Assembly (NCBI GenBank): GCA_002794775.1
Contig: NBAY01000010.1
Span: 682,001-746,000 of the forward strand
Direction: 5' to 3'
DNA length: 64,000 nucleotides
Origin: Porodaedalea pini
Lineage: Eukaryota; Basidiomycota; Agaricomycetes; Hymenochaetales; Hymenochaetaceae
The notes beneath the pieces were generated by a model. It made no database searches. It was not told the origin of the DNA and saw only the letters and a list, made by a program, of their open reading frames with translations. A program made the translations under genes and the position numbers. Every line of letters begins with the position of its first letter. Position 1 is the first letter of the stretch. This document shows positions 46,074-56,435 of this stretch, in pieces.

Positions 46074-46827
46074 CACACCCAGGCTCATCCCCAGCGTACG
46101 TCGTCGCTGTCGACTCGCCTTCACTCGGTCTAGAGGAGCATTCCCCTCGACGGACTTGACGTGTAAAAACCCCTGAACGACAACCCTCAACCCCGCCCGG
46201 GCGTTTTCGAACGTTCGTGTATTAAGTAATCCGACTTTCACCGACTATTACCGCATTTGGGCACCTACTTGACCTTGGAGGACCGGACGCCCCAATCGGG
46301 AAACTCCCTCCCACCCTGGCTCTCCGGATTAGCCTCTGGTGGAGCACGCACCTGACGTGGACGTGGGTAACTAGACGAGTCCAAACTTCGACGACGATCT
46401 CGTTTGTAATCTCACTCGGATCCTACCGCCTCGTCATCAACTTCGCTGACGAACCCGCTCAACGTTGGCGTAACCCCGGATCGAACGCGCAACCGATCCC
46501 TGTCCCTCCGCCAACGTCAAGATAGATCTCACCGACGAACAGCAACGGGCCCTTCCTGCTTCAGCCCGTTGGGATCCAGACCGACCAGGCTACGTCGCGA
46601 CCAATAATAGCGGCGTCACTCACGACATCTGGTGGAGTGAAATCCGGCGCAGCTGGTATTCATCAGACGAACGAGGAAGGAGAGCAAGGTGGCCCCCAGC
46701 CGCTCCGTCGTCACCCGCACCGTCAACATCTACGGTCAACCTACCACCAACCCCAGGTCCTTACCGCGAGACCAACAGAGACCCCTCACCGCCGACTCCC
46801 CCAGAACCTTCGACACCCGAACCCGCG

Positions 46828-47907
46828 ATGTCAGCAGAAGGTTTCAGCCAACAGCAAATGGCGCAGATCGCGGCCATCGTTGCAAATGCCTTCGCCCATC
46901 AGGCGAACAACGCCCCAGCACCGGTCGCAGTCGCTAACCCCCCGACCCCCAACATAGACGTCGCCCGGCCACGTGAATTCACTGGCGGCGACGATTACCT
47001 CGACTTCAGACGAGAAGTCCTCCTTTTCGTGTCCGCGAACCCAAACCGATACCCTACGTCGGAAAGCAAGATTTACGTAGCTCTCTCCTACCTGAAGGGT
47101 GGTAATGCGGCAACGTGGGCGCAGAACTACGTCGAGGAATCGACAACGTCGGGAATTGTCACCTTCACGGACAGCTGGGATAGATTCCAGGAACGACTTG
47201 ACGCCTCGTTCGACGACCCGAACCGAAAAGAAGCGGCGCTGAAGGATTTCCGGGAGAAGGTTCAGAAGGACCTCACCGCGGATAAGTTCTTCCAACAACT
47301 CGACGTCATCATCAAGCGGGCGGAACTGAAGGACGACAGCGTCATCTGCGATCGTCTCAAGCGGGCAATGAACATCGAGGTAGTCCGCGGCGTGCTGAGG
47401 TCGACGCCCGTGCCAACAACATATGAGGCATGGAAGAACAAGGCTATCGAGATCGATCGTGGCGAACAGCAGATCCGAGCGATCCAACGAGGCCGTCCGT
47501 TCATACCTCAACCCCGTCAACAACAACAGGCACCCCCCGCTCGGCGCCAAGTTGCAGCCCCGCACGTCGACAAACGCGACGCGACCGGCGTCACGTTCGG
47601 AGGCGCTGGTCAACCGATGGACGTCTCAATGAACGAGGCGCAACGACGACGCGCGTGCTGGATCTGCGGCGGGCTGGGCCATTTCAAGGACAAGTGCCCG
47701 CAGGGGAAGCCGATCATCCAGCGCATGCTGGAGCTAATGGCACCAGGCGAATGTCGCATCCTCGCGGACGAGCTCGGCGCGATGAAGGAATCGGCCTTCG
47801 AGGAAGTCGTAGACACTCGGAGGTCGACGGTGGAGGACTATGTGGAGGAAGAAGAGAATGACGAAGAGGTCGTCGACTCGCAGGGTTTTGCGAGTGGTCA
47901 GGCGTAG
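46828..47907 (+). CDS. gag: Gag of the Gypsy element
   Basis: 359 residues from ATG 46828 after a 766-nt leader. The body is the helical Ty3/Gypsy capsid type (PREFTGGDDYLDFRREVLLF, VTFTDSWDRFQERLDASF, LKRAMNIEVVRGVLRSTPVP), with a basic linker and a single zinc knuckle CWICGGLGHFKDKCP. It forms the particle that packages element RNA. The frame ends at TAG 47905-47907, inside the loop of a predicted hairpin that follows the slippery site for moving into pol. Confidence 0.95.
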   Translation: MSAEGFSQQQMAQIAAIVANAFAHQANNAPAPVAVANPPTPNIDVARPREFTGGDDYLDFRREVLLFVSANPNRYPTSESKIYVALSYLKGGNAATWAQNYVEESTTSGIVTFTDSWDRFQERLDASFDDPNRKEAALKDFREKVQKDLTADKFFQQLDVIIKRAELKDDSVICDRLKRAMNIEVVRGVLRSTPVPTTYEAWKNKAIEIDRGEQQIRAIQRGRPFIPQPRQQQQAPPARRQVAAPHVDKRDATGVTFGGAGQPMDVSMNEAQRRRACWICGGLGHFKDKCPQGKPIIQRMLELMAPGECRILADELGAMKESAFEEVVDTRRSTVEDYVEEEENDEEVVDSQGFASGQA

Positions 47908-50900
47908 CCATCGGGACGACTGACCGAGAGGAACAAGGGACTTTGAATCCGGACTCACTAAAATATAACCAACCGTCTGTACGATACGTAAATACAAACG
48001 ACGTCGATGGTTTCCCCGAGTACGAAGTCCCCACCGGTGTAAAAGAAAGTAAGGAGTACGAGCAGCTGTTCATGAGAGGAACTGGCGGACGCCAGCTGGA
48101 CCTTCTCCTGAACGTCGGACACAGCGTGGAAGGTGAAGTGAGGGAGGTAGACGCGCATGCCCTTGTGGATTCGGGATGCACGGGATCCTGCATCGACATC
48201 AGGTTCGTCGAGAGGTACGGGTTGGAAACGAAACGCTACATTCGACCCCTTGCGGTACTCAATGCCGACGGCACGCACAACGAGGCCGGGTTGATCGAGG
48301 AATACGTCGACGTTGAACTTACGATCGGTCACCACAAGGAACAAATCGTCCTGGCAGTAACCTCGCTAGCATCGTCCAACATCTTCCTGGGATACGACTG
48401 GCTTCGACGGCACAACCCAGAGGTCGACTGGAAAACGGGGACGCTCGACTTCACTCGCTGCCCGAGCGAATGTGTGGTGGAGAAGGCTGTAGAGGACGGC
48501 ATGCGGAAGGTGTTAGAGGTGGCGGAAGAGACGGGGAGGATGAGAGAGGTGCGAATGGACAAGGCGTCCTGGCCCGCATACCTCAACGATTACGCCGACG
48601 TCTTCTCGGAGAAGGGATTCGAGAAACTGCCGGAACATCGACCCTGGGACCATGTCATCGACTTGAAGCCTGACTTCAAACCAAGCGACTGTAAAATCTA
48701 TCCGCTCACGCCAACTGAGCAACAGTCACTCAAGGACTTCCTCGACGAAAATCTGAAGTCGGGTCGCATTCGACGGTCGATATCGCCAATGGCGTCGCCC
48801 TTCTTCTTCATCAAGAAGGCCGACAAGTCGCTACGCCCGATCCAGGACTACCGTAAACTCAATGACGGCACGATCAAGAATAAGTATCCCCTCCCTCTCA
48901 TCGACGAACTTGTTGACAAGGTCAAGAAGGCGAAGTACATCACTAAGCTTGACCTTCGTTGGGGATACTACAACGTCCGGATCCGCGAAGGTGACGAATG
49001 GAAGGCAGCGTTTCGCACGAACATGGGCCTCTTCGAACCGACGGTCATGTTCTTTGGTCTCTGCAACGCCCCGGCAACGTTCCAGGCTTTTGTCAATCAC
49101 ATCTTCAAGGAACTGATTTACGCTAACCTGATCATCGTATACCTCGACGACATATTGATCCTCTCGGAAACCATTGAGGAACATATAGACACGTCGAGGC
49201 GCGTCCTTCAGATCCTTCGAGAGAATGGCCTGTACCTGAAGCCGGAGAAGTGCGAGTTTGACGCCAAGGTCGTCAAATACCTCGGCCACATCATCGGTAA
49301 TGGCGAGATCAAGGCTGACCCAGCAAAGACGGAGGCAATTGCGAACTGGCCGGTCCCACGAAACCTGAAGCAGCTACAACAGTTCCTCGGCATGGGTAAC
49401 TGGCTGCGACGGTTCATCAAGGACTACAGCAAGGTGGTCCATCCGCTGACGTCGTTAACGGGCAAGAAGGACTGGGTATGGGAGACCGAACAGCAGGAGG
49501 CGTTCGAGGAGCTGAGACGACGTCTCTGCTCACCTCCAGTCCTAGCCATCGCCAACGACGAGGGTCCTTTCCGCGTAGAAGCGGACTCGTCAAACTTTGC
49601 GCTCGGCGGTGTGTTGTTACAGAAGCAGGAAGGGAAGTGGAGGGCGATTGCCTATAGGTCAGAAGCACTCCTACCCGCTGAACGAAACTACGAGATCTAC
49701 GACAAGGAGATGCTCGCGATCGTTTCGGCGCTCAAGGAATGGCGACAATACCTCCTCGGCGCTCGCCACAAGATCGAAATCTGGTCCGACCACGCTAACC
49801 TCACCTACTTCAGGTCAGCGCAGAAGCTGAGCTACCGTCAAGCCCGCTGGCGAACCGAACTCGAGGAGTTTGACTTCCACCTCGAACACAAGTCGGGGAA
49901 GACGATGGGCAAGGCGGACTTACTGTCGCGCAAAGCCGGCTATGATGAGGGAAAGGATGACAACGACGACGTCGTGTTCATCAAGGACAAGTGGCTAAAT
50001 CGTGGAGTGGTCAGAACGTCTCGGGAGGAAGTGTTGGAACGAGTGGGTGACGCGCAGAGGGCGCAGGACGAGTCGGAAAGGCCGACGAATATGGTAGAGG
50101 TCGACGGGTTGTGGCGGATGAAAGGCAAGGTGTACGTGCCGTCGACAATGAAGGAAGCGGTGTTGCGGGAGTGCCACGACTCGACCCTGGCAGGACATCC
50201 CGGATCGTCGAAGACGGTCGAACTGGTACGTCGAGACTTCTGGTGGGCGTCGATGTTCTCCGATGTCCGAGCATACGTCCGAGGATGCGACCGTTGCCAA
50301 CGGACGAAGGCTCTAAGGACATCGAGGTCGAGGCCACTTCATCCTAACGCAATCCCTGAAGGTCCCTGGGAGATCGTCACGGTCGACCTAATCGGAGAGC
50401 TTCCGGACTCCAAGGGACACAACGCGATCTGCGTCTTCGTGGATAGGTTCTCGAAGCAGATGCACGCGATTCCGACGACGACAAGACTGTCAGCAGAAGG
50501 CATGGCCCAGCTGTACCGCGATCATATCTTCCGCCTCCATGGTTTGCCGAAGAAGATCATCCATGACCGCGGCACGCAGTTCGACGCATCGATGATGAAG
50601 GAGCTGTACAAACTCCTACACATCGAGGGCAACCCGTCAACGGCATACCACCCGCAAACGGACGGTCAGACGGAACGCGTCAACCAAGAGCTCGAACAAT
50701 ACCTCCGACTCTTCGTTGACCATCGGCAATCGGACTGGAAGGACTGGCTCCCTCTCGCAGAGTTCGCGTACAACAACCGCGAACATTCGGCGACAAAGAT
50801 GTCACCCTTCTACGCGAACACTGGACGTCACCCCAGGAGCTTCGACACCGTACGAACTTCCTCTGCCAACATGTCGGCAGAAGAATTCGCAAAGCACATC

Positions 50901-51533
50901 AAGGAGACCCATCGCGCGGCAAAGGACAATCTGGTCAAGGCAGCAGAAGACATGAAACGCTACCATGACCGGACGGCAGGAGCATCGGTGGAGTACAAGG
51001 CTGGTGATAAGGTCTTCCTCGACGGACGAAATATCAGCACGGATTCACCCACGAAGAAGCTTGCCGACAAATGGTACGGTCCCTTCGACATTGTCGACAA
51101 GGTAGGAGCGAGTGCCTACAAGCTCAAACTCCCCAAACGATGGAAAAAGGTCCACCCTGTCTTCAATGAAGCCCTACTGAAACCCGCCGTTGAACCGTCC
51201 TTTGAGAGCCAGAAGCTACCGCCACCGCCGCCACCGGAAATCGTCAACAACGAAGAGGAATACGAAGTTGAAGAGGTCATTGACTCACGTCTGCACCGAG
51301 GTAAACTACAGTACCTCGTCAAGTGGGTCGGGTACAACGAACCAACCTGGCAACCAGAGACGGACTTCGGCGAGAACGCTAAGGAGGCGATTGCTGAATT
51401 CTACCTCAAACACCCCGGTGCTCCTCGCAAACTCGATATCCCTCGCTCACGACTCCGTCCACTCTTCGTCGACACCGAGCCAGACGACCGCGATCTTGGT
51501 TGGTCGGGATGCCCAACCTTGAGGAGGGGGTAA
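47862..51533 (+). CDS. pol: Pol of the Gypsy element (PR-RT-RNase H-IN-chromodomain)
   Basis: Open in the -1 frame relative to gag from 47862, with no ATG near its start, so it is made as a gag-pol fusion. Visible in order: retropepsin ALVDSGCTGSCID; RT with FFIKKADKSLRPIQDYRKLN, LDLRWGYYNVRI and IIVYLDDILIL; RNase H with RVEADSSNFALGGVLLQ and YDKEMLAIVSAL; integrase zinc region (HDSTLAGHPG.. CDRCQRTK); integrase core with the D-D-E residues in VTVDLIGELP, IHDRGTQFD and GQTERVNQELEQ; and a C-terminal chromodomain YEVEEVIDSRLHRGKLQYLV, KWVGYNEPTWQPETDF. TAA 51531-51533 directly abuts the 3' LTR. No inactivating change seen. Confidence 0.95.
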   Translation, partial: RRGRRLAGFCEWSGVAIGTTDREEQGTLNPDSLKYNQPSVRYVNTNDVDGFPEYEVPTGVKESKEYEQLFMRGTGGRQLDLLLNVGHSVEGEVREVDAHALVDSGCTGSCIDIRFVERYGLETKRYIRPLAVLNADGTHNEAGLIEEYVDVELTIGHHKEQIVLAVTSLASSNIFLGYDWLRRHNPEVDWKTGTLDFTRCPSECVVEKAVEDGMRKVLEVAEETGRMREVRMDKASWPAYLNDYADVFSEKGFEKLPEHRPWDHVIDLKPDFKPSDCKIYPLTPTEQQSLKDFLDENLKSGRIRRSISPMASPFFFIKKADKSLRPIQDYRKLNDGTIKNKYPLPLIDELVDKVKKAKYITKLDLRWGYYNVRIREGDEWKAAFRTNMGLFEPTVMFFGLCNAPATFQAFVNHIFKELIYANLIIVYLDDILILSETIEEHIDTSRRVLQILRENGLYLKPEKCEFDAKVVKYLGHIIGNGEIKADPAKTEAIANWPVPRNLKQLQQFLGMGNWLRRFIKDYSKVVHPLTSLTGKKDWVWETEQQEAFEELRRRLCSPPVLAIANDEGPFRVEADSSNFALGGVLLQKQEGKWRAIAYRSEALLPAERNYEIYDKEMLAIVSALKEWRQYLLGARHKIEIWSDHANLTYFRSAQKLSYRQARWRTELEEFDFHLEHKSGKTMGKADLLSRKAGYDEGKDDNDDVVFIKDKWLNRGVVRTSREEVLERVGDAQRAQDESERPTNMVEVDGLWRMKGKVYVPSTMKEAVLRECHDSTLAGHPGSSKTVELVRRDFWWASMFSDVRAYVRGCDRCQRTKALRTSRSRPLHPNAIPEGPWEIVTVDLIGELPDSKGHNAICVFVDRFSKQMHAIPTTTRLSAEGMAQLYRDHIFRLHGLPKKIIHDRGTQFDASMMKELYKLLHIEGNPSTAYHPQTDGQTERVNQELEQYLRLFVDHRQSDWKDWLPLAEFAYNNREHSATKMSPFYANTGRHPRSFDTVRTSSANMSAEEFAKHIKETHRAAKDNLVKAAEDMKRYHDRTAGASVEYKAGDKVFLDGRNISTDSPTKKLADKWYGPFDIVDKVGASAYKLKLPKRWKKVHPVFNEALLKPAVEPSFESQKLPPPPPPEIVNNEEEYEVEEVIDSRLHRGKLQYLVKWVGYNEPTWQPETDFGENAKEAIAEFYLKHPGAPRKLDIPRSRLRPLFVDTEPDDRDLGWSGCPTLRRG
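47883..47925 (+). promoter_or_regulatory. -1 ribosomal frameshift signal at the gag-pol junction
   Basis: Slippery heptamer G-GGT-TTT at 47883-47889 is in register with gag codons (GGT 47884, TTT 47887). A 6-nt spacer is followed by a hairpin: GGTCAG (47896-47901) pairs exactly with CTGACC (47920-47925), with an extra U-G pair possible. Slipping back one base enters the pol frame, which is open from 47862. Confidence 0.75.
51521..51530 (+). promoter_or_regulatory. Polypurine tract
   Basis: GAGGAGGGGG just before TAA and the 3' LTR; the last pol codons double as the plus-strand primer. Confidence 0.8.
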
Positions 51534-51959
51534 TGTCAGGACTCGAACTTTCACCCTTTCTTTATTCGTCCCTTTTACCATCTCCTTTTATTTTAATCGC
51601 TCCTTTTCATTATATTTAATCATCGGACCAATCATTTCCCACACTCCATTCACGCGACCTTCATTCGTTCCATTCTGACCCTTTATGTAATATTAGATAA
51701 TAGAGTCTCACGGTCGTCGATATATGAGGTCTCAGGAATCGCATGAACTCCTTGTTCTGCTTTTCCTCTTACCTCCGCGACGACCTAGGTGAGACTCGTC
51801 CCCCCTGTATTAGTTTAGACTTGTATTAATCCTCTTACCTCCGCGACGACCTAGCCTGAGTAAGCGTGCCCCGAGTCTACGCTCGAGTATAGCACGTCCC
51901 AGACGACAGTCAGCCGAGGCCTGCCCAGTCCGAGTCGTCTCCCGGGCTCCCGCCTAACA
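51534..51959 (+). repeat. 3' LTR
   Basis: Same 426 bp as the 5' LTR, identical by eye, followed by the AATGC target duplication. Confidence 0.97.
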
Positions 51960-51964
51960 AATGC

Positions 51965-53543
51965 GTTCGAAAAGCTTGCCCATTGTGTCCACGAGGGCGA
52001 TGGGACGAAAGGAGCGAGGAAGTGAGAAATCAGTGCATTTTGGTTTGGGGATGAAGGTAATGATGGAATGTTTGAAAGATGAGGGAAAATAGCCGAACGA
52101 AAGGCAAAAGGAAAAAATTTGAGAAAAGAATTGAGGTTCGAGTTCAATAAAAAGTTTTAAATGAAGATAGGAAAAGCAATTACTGCCCGGGGCAGTTGTG
52201 TCGTCGGTGCCCTTTAGGGCTCAAAGCATTTCGTCGACTGAGACAGGCTCAATTTCGACTGGAGGAGGGAGCAAATGCCGGTTGCAATAACCAGTAGGAA
52301 GCGTGGGGAAAAACATGGAGCGGAATAAGTCAGATTTCTCGCTCTCGTTATATGTATATCGCCCAGACGGGAGTTTAAGGGCGCCGATGGGATGTCGGTG
52401 GCGCGCGGTGCCTAAATGTTTACGTTTCCAGATCGATGAGTGGTCGGATTGATGAAGGAGGTTGCCGAAAAACGTGGATTTGGCATGGGCGAGGGTTTTA
52501 TGGAGTTGGGCGAGGTTATACGGCAATGGGTCAGCGTGATGCACTTGGTAATCGCGACTGCATTGCTCGGTCCACCAAGAATGGGGCCCGAGGTACGTTC
52601 GGGGTTTGTGCTTTCGTAGAAAGTGGGAAGTAAAGGAGGAAAAGGAAGTATAAAATGAATGTAACTTGTCATCGAGGTGTGAAGGGAGAGAAATGTCAGA
52701 GGTGTCAAAAGAAAAGAGGCGTGAATCGCGAAATTCAGAAATCAAGGAGAGGATGTCGTGTTTTCGAACGAGGCGAAGGGGATGAGTGTCTGGTGATGGG
52801 GAAAATGATCCAGGTATCTTAAAGATAAGGGGAAGGTGATCGGAATGAAATTCGAATGAAGGGTCACCGATAAGGAGAGATTGGTGAATAAAAGGGGAAA
52901 TGTCTGAAGAACTGATGACAAGATCCAGGGTGGAAGAACCCTGGGGATGTAGGAAAGTAGGTAGAGTCGGAGGGTTGGTGACGATTAAAGAAGAATCATC
53001 GAGCCATTGTAAAAAAGGTTCGGTGGAAGGAAAATGCCAAGATAGGTGGGAATCAGACCATAAAGCAGAATGGCGATTGAAGTCGCCTACGAAAATATGA
53101 GTGTCAGTGGCCAAAGGACTGGGAAAAGGGTCTTCGAAGGAATGAGTGCTGGGGGAACTGTAAACATTCCAGATATAGAAGGGTGGAAGCGATGAGCCAC
53201 GGTCAATGCTGATAGTGACTTGGCAAATAGGGCGAGAAAGATAGGGATGAGAACTGAAAAGATGGGATATGCATGGGTGAAGAAAAGTCGCACAACTAGG
53301 GCGGATAGAAGTGGATTGGGGGGGAAGTATACAAATAAATGGGTCTGAATTACGGGTGACGAACTGTTGCTCGCCTGCCGGGGATGTTTTAGATGGAATG
53401 ATCGTAGTGATGGTAGGGATTTCCTGTAAACAAGTAATATCGGGGCAGAGATTGCCGTGGTGGAAGAGGGATTTGAAAAGAAGGTCAGTTGTAGGTTCAG
53501 AACAATGAATGTTAAGAGAAAGAATTGAAATGAAAGTGGTCAT
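51965..53543 (-). pseudogene. LINE ORF2, endonuclease and N-terminal RT
   Basis: ATG 53543 follows directly on the ORF1 stop (TAAATG). Reads as an apurinic/apyrimidinic endonuclease: ISILSLNIHC, TCLQEIPT, HIFVGDFNRHSALW, SSTLDLVISS and FHSDHLPLIF contain the N, E, D-x-N, and S-D-H residues. A TGA at 52221-52223 (after VSVDEML) stops the frame, which then continues ALKGTDDTTAPGS and, up to the Gypsy insertion, SFRPIALVDTMGKLFERI of the RT. The codon may have been CGA. This half joins the piece beyond the Gypsy element once the duplicated AATGC is removed. Confidence 0.85.
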
Positions 53544-55783
53544 TTAGAAGGGAGGCCGATAGTTGCGATGTGCAGGGCAGGCGGAAGACCTGGCGTTATG
53601 GTCGCCTTCACAGTTGATGCAATGTGTGAAATGCTGGCATGTGAGATTATTGGAAGCAGTGCATGGAGCACACTTGGTGATGTGCACGGCTGTACGGTGT
53701 GGTTCCGAACATATCGCACAACGTGCGACTGAACGGCACTTGATCGAAGAGTGGCCCAGGCGATGGCAATTGTCGCATTGGGAAATAGTTGGCCGGGCTC
53801 GCATCTCTTCAAGGCGTCGGATGACACCGAAGATCGGGATACTGCAGTTGTTGTGAAGGAAGAAATGATCGAACACTAGGTGGTTAGTGTCTTTCAGAAT
53901 GATTGAGACGTTGCAAAAATCAAGGGTATTAAGGCGTTCAATGGATGCCATGAAGCGGGGGGGGGGTAAAGGAATTCCTGTCCCACAAATTGGGGGAGGG
54001 AAGTAAGTTCCTCTGTCAGGTCGCGTTCAGTGAAAAGAGCGTTAGTATCTTTGTCAAATACCGGCACAGCCGGTAAAACGAGCTTGAACTGGGGGGACAG
54101 CGTAAATACTTTAGCGCCATTGATGTTAATAATGTGATTAAGGAATGATGATAGAGTGGGGAAAGTGGGGTCGAAATCAGGGCAGATGTTGGTGAAAGAA
54201 ATGCAAAGATTGCCGTTGGAAGTGTATTCAACGTTGAGAATAACGAGGTGTTTGAACTCCATAGAACCTTTGAGTCCGGAACGGATGGTATTCTTGATGG
54301 AGTTAGGAAGAGGACGGATGGCAAGGTTATCGGGAAGTGAAAAATAAATGCGTTTGACATTGCGGACGCGTGTGTTAACCGAGCCGTTAGCACGGTTCAT
54401 GGGTTTGGTGATGACCTCCCCATCAGGGTGGTCTATGGAAGTAGTAGTGACTTTGGTGGGGATCTGCTTAGGTTTTTTCTGAGCAGCCCTAGCGTAAGTG
54501 ACGGTGGTATATCCGTCCTTGTCTGTGCCCACAGACTGGACGGGTGGGGTGTAAATGGTGGTGGAGAGACCAGGTCGTGGTGCATTATGCTCCGAGTGTA
54601 TATAGCCATCAGGCGCATGGATAGTACCTTGGGTGTCCATTTGATAGCCAGAGCCCGGAATGCGGGTGTTGGCCATGGCTACGGCATAATTGGTGCGACC
54701 GCCTTTGGGGGTGGGCATGCGCTGTTTAACGACTGGAGGAGGTGGGGGGAATCGGGGATCATGAGTGAAACAAGCACCAAGTGGGTCTGGTAAATATTTT
54801 GGTTCTGTGGGAGTGTTAGACGAAAAAGAAACTTTGGGTTTAGAAGGGTTTTGTGCCTGTTTTTCAAGTTTGTCAGTTTTCTCTGTCAGCGAAGATACCA
54901 TAGATACAAGTGAGGAAATAGAACAGGACATGGTTGTAAGTTCATCGGAAATCTGCTCCTCGCGTATATCTTGAGGGCTGTGATAAATATTATCAAAAAC
55001 ATTTTTACAATAAGGAGTGTGAATCTTGAAAGTAGTCTGAAATTGATTGAGAGAGCTGTTAGCATAATTCTCACGGGCAGTCTCATCGTCGAGAGTGTTA
55101 GAACGGTTGATCCAGAAACAGAGGGATGAAGCTATGCTGGCCATGTAGCGGCCCATCATAGCGGGGTTGTCATAAAAAGGTGTTGCTGATGTCCAGGTGT
55201 CCTGATTGATAAGGGCGCGGAGCTCGCGGACCGAACTTTCAGCAAGCTCATGAGATTTCCTGTTAACTTCTTCGGCGATGGCCGGATCCTCATCCTCGTT
55301 ATCGATGGGGTCATTATCAAGTTGAGGGGGGCGGCTATCGACGTATAGGTCATCGTCAGCGTCCATAGCGTCCTTGTCATCTGGGATATGGCCTATGGTA
55401 GCAGGATTGCCGGGGGCATCACGTCCTTGATGCTCATCCTCGGAAGGAGATCGTTTGAGACTGGTTTGAGACGGGATGTCGGGGGTGGGGGGGAGATCTC
55501 CCTGTTTACGAAGGGCGGCGGCATGCTGGTCCGCTTCGATGTCGGGTGACCAGCTGGCGGTGTTTTTCGCCGCTAGGTCGCATACGGCTTGGTTATGATT
55601 GTATGTCGAGTCGCGTCCGCACTGAGTGCAGAGTTTCGCCGCGCCAGAGACACACGAGCGACTGTGATATGGAAGTTCGTATTTACACTCGTCGCATTTC
55701 GTCGGGTCCTTGATATTGCCCAAGGATCTGAGCGATTTGGTTCGGTGAAGGCTCGCTGGCTTTGCGTTGGGGGGCGGGGCCAT
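53544..55783 (-). pseudogene. LINE ORF1 (nucleic-acid-binding protein), frameshifted at a C10 run
   Basis: ATG 55783 gives MAPPPNAKPASLHRTKSLRS; an early cysteine cluster (CDECKYELPYHSRSC, LCTQCGRD) could bind zinc. The body is Pro/Ser/Asp-rich with a short coiled region (SSLVSMVSSLTEKTDKLEKQ) and an RRM-like conserved block. At a run of ten C (plus-strand G 53957-53966) the long frame goes on only to 53894, while the true continuation in the next frame has CDNCHRLGHSSIKC, CAICSEPHRTAVHITKC and CINCEGDHNARSSAC, three CCHC-type knuckles, ending TAA 53544. One base more or two fewer in the run would restore it. Confidence 0.8.
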
Positions 55784-55800
55784 CAATAAAGACAAAGAGT

Positions 55801-56435
55801 TACACTGTTATGTACTTTCCCACGGTCTGGATGATGGTGGTAAAAGATAAAGTGCGGCAAAGCAGTGCATTCTCGCTTCGATTGAGCGCTCTCCTTCAAG
55901 TTTCAGCGTAGCAACTGAGACATGTAAGTGAAGATAACTGTGAAGCTTCGTGAAACAACGAGTCAAGCCAGGAAGGGGACGTCTAGTCAAGCCTACAAGA
56001 TATTAACATTGCGTTAGAAATTCCTTGTTACATTACTCGAATCAAGTGTACCTCTAAATCCCCTTGTTCAATCCCCAGAGCTGTTGATCATCATTAATAT
56101 TGAGATTCTGGAGCGATGCTTAGAGGGTATTCGGCTGCAATTTCTCGCGCGATCGTGATCTTTATCATGATTCGCGCAGGTCGCAAATCGCGAGGTACAG
56201 CACCCCAAAATCTGTTGTGATGGAGTAGTTTTCCGTTACATTACGATTTAAATTTAAGGTGCTAGTCTGGGATCAGGCAGGAAGGGTGCAAAGGAGGAGT
56301 CCAAGTTTAAGAATTCGAGCAAGTTCATGTCGTGCATAGCAACTTGGCAAGCTGACATATTCGTCAACCTGTCTAGCTATATCATCTCACCGTGTATTGT
56401 GAAGTGTTTGCTACCTAAATCATTGGATGAAAATG
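55801..56435. other. LINE 5' end and intergenic spacer
   Basis: Contains the 5' untranslated end of the LINE and then host spacer before the AVL9 stop. The border was not located. Confidence 0.4.

Larger units (their letters stand above)
45636..51959 (+). mobile_element. Full-length chromodomain Gypsy (Metaviridae) retrotransposon
   Basis: 6,324 bp with 426-bp LTRs that I find identical on reading them side by side, TG..CA ends and a perfect 5-bp target duplication AATGC (45631-45635 and 51960-51964) within LINE ORF2. Both gag and pol are open from end to end. Domain order protease, RT, RNase H, integrase, chromodomain places it in the chromoviruses. Identical LTRs mean a recent insertion, and it could still be active. 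Its priming and frameshift signals are listed separately. Confidence 0.97.
42840..55800 (-). mobile_element. Decayed Tad1/I-like LINE, interrupted twice
   Basis: Read on the minus strand it has ORF1 with zinc knuckles, then an apurinic endonuclease, reverse transcriptase, RNase H and a C-terminal zinc motif: the layout of Tad1/I-group non-LTR elements of fungi. Subtracting the Gypsy insertion and the solo LTR with their duplications, the element is about 6.2 kb. No poly-A tail or target duplication could be fixed, so both ends are approximate. In-frame stops, frameshifts and a changed RT catalytic residue show that it is dead. Confidence 0.85.

Noticed and set aside
46831..47613. 260-codon minus-strand open frame over gag
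   Set aside because: Antisense shadow of gag without any known domain.
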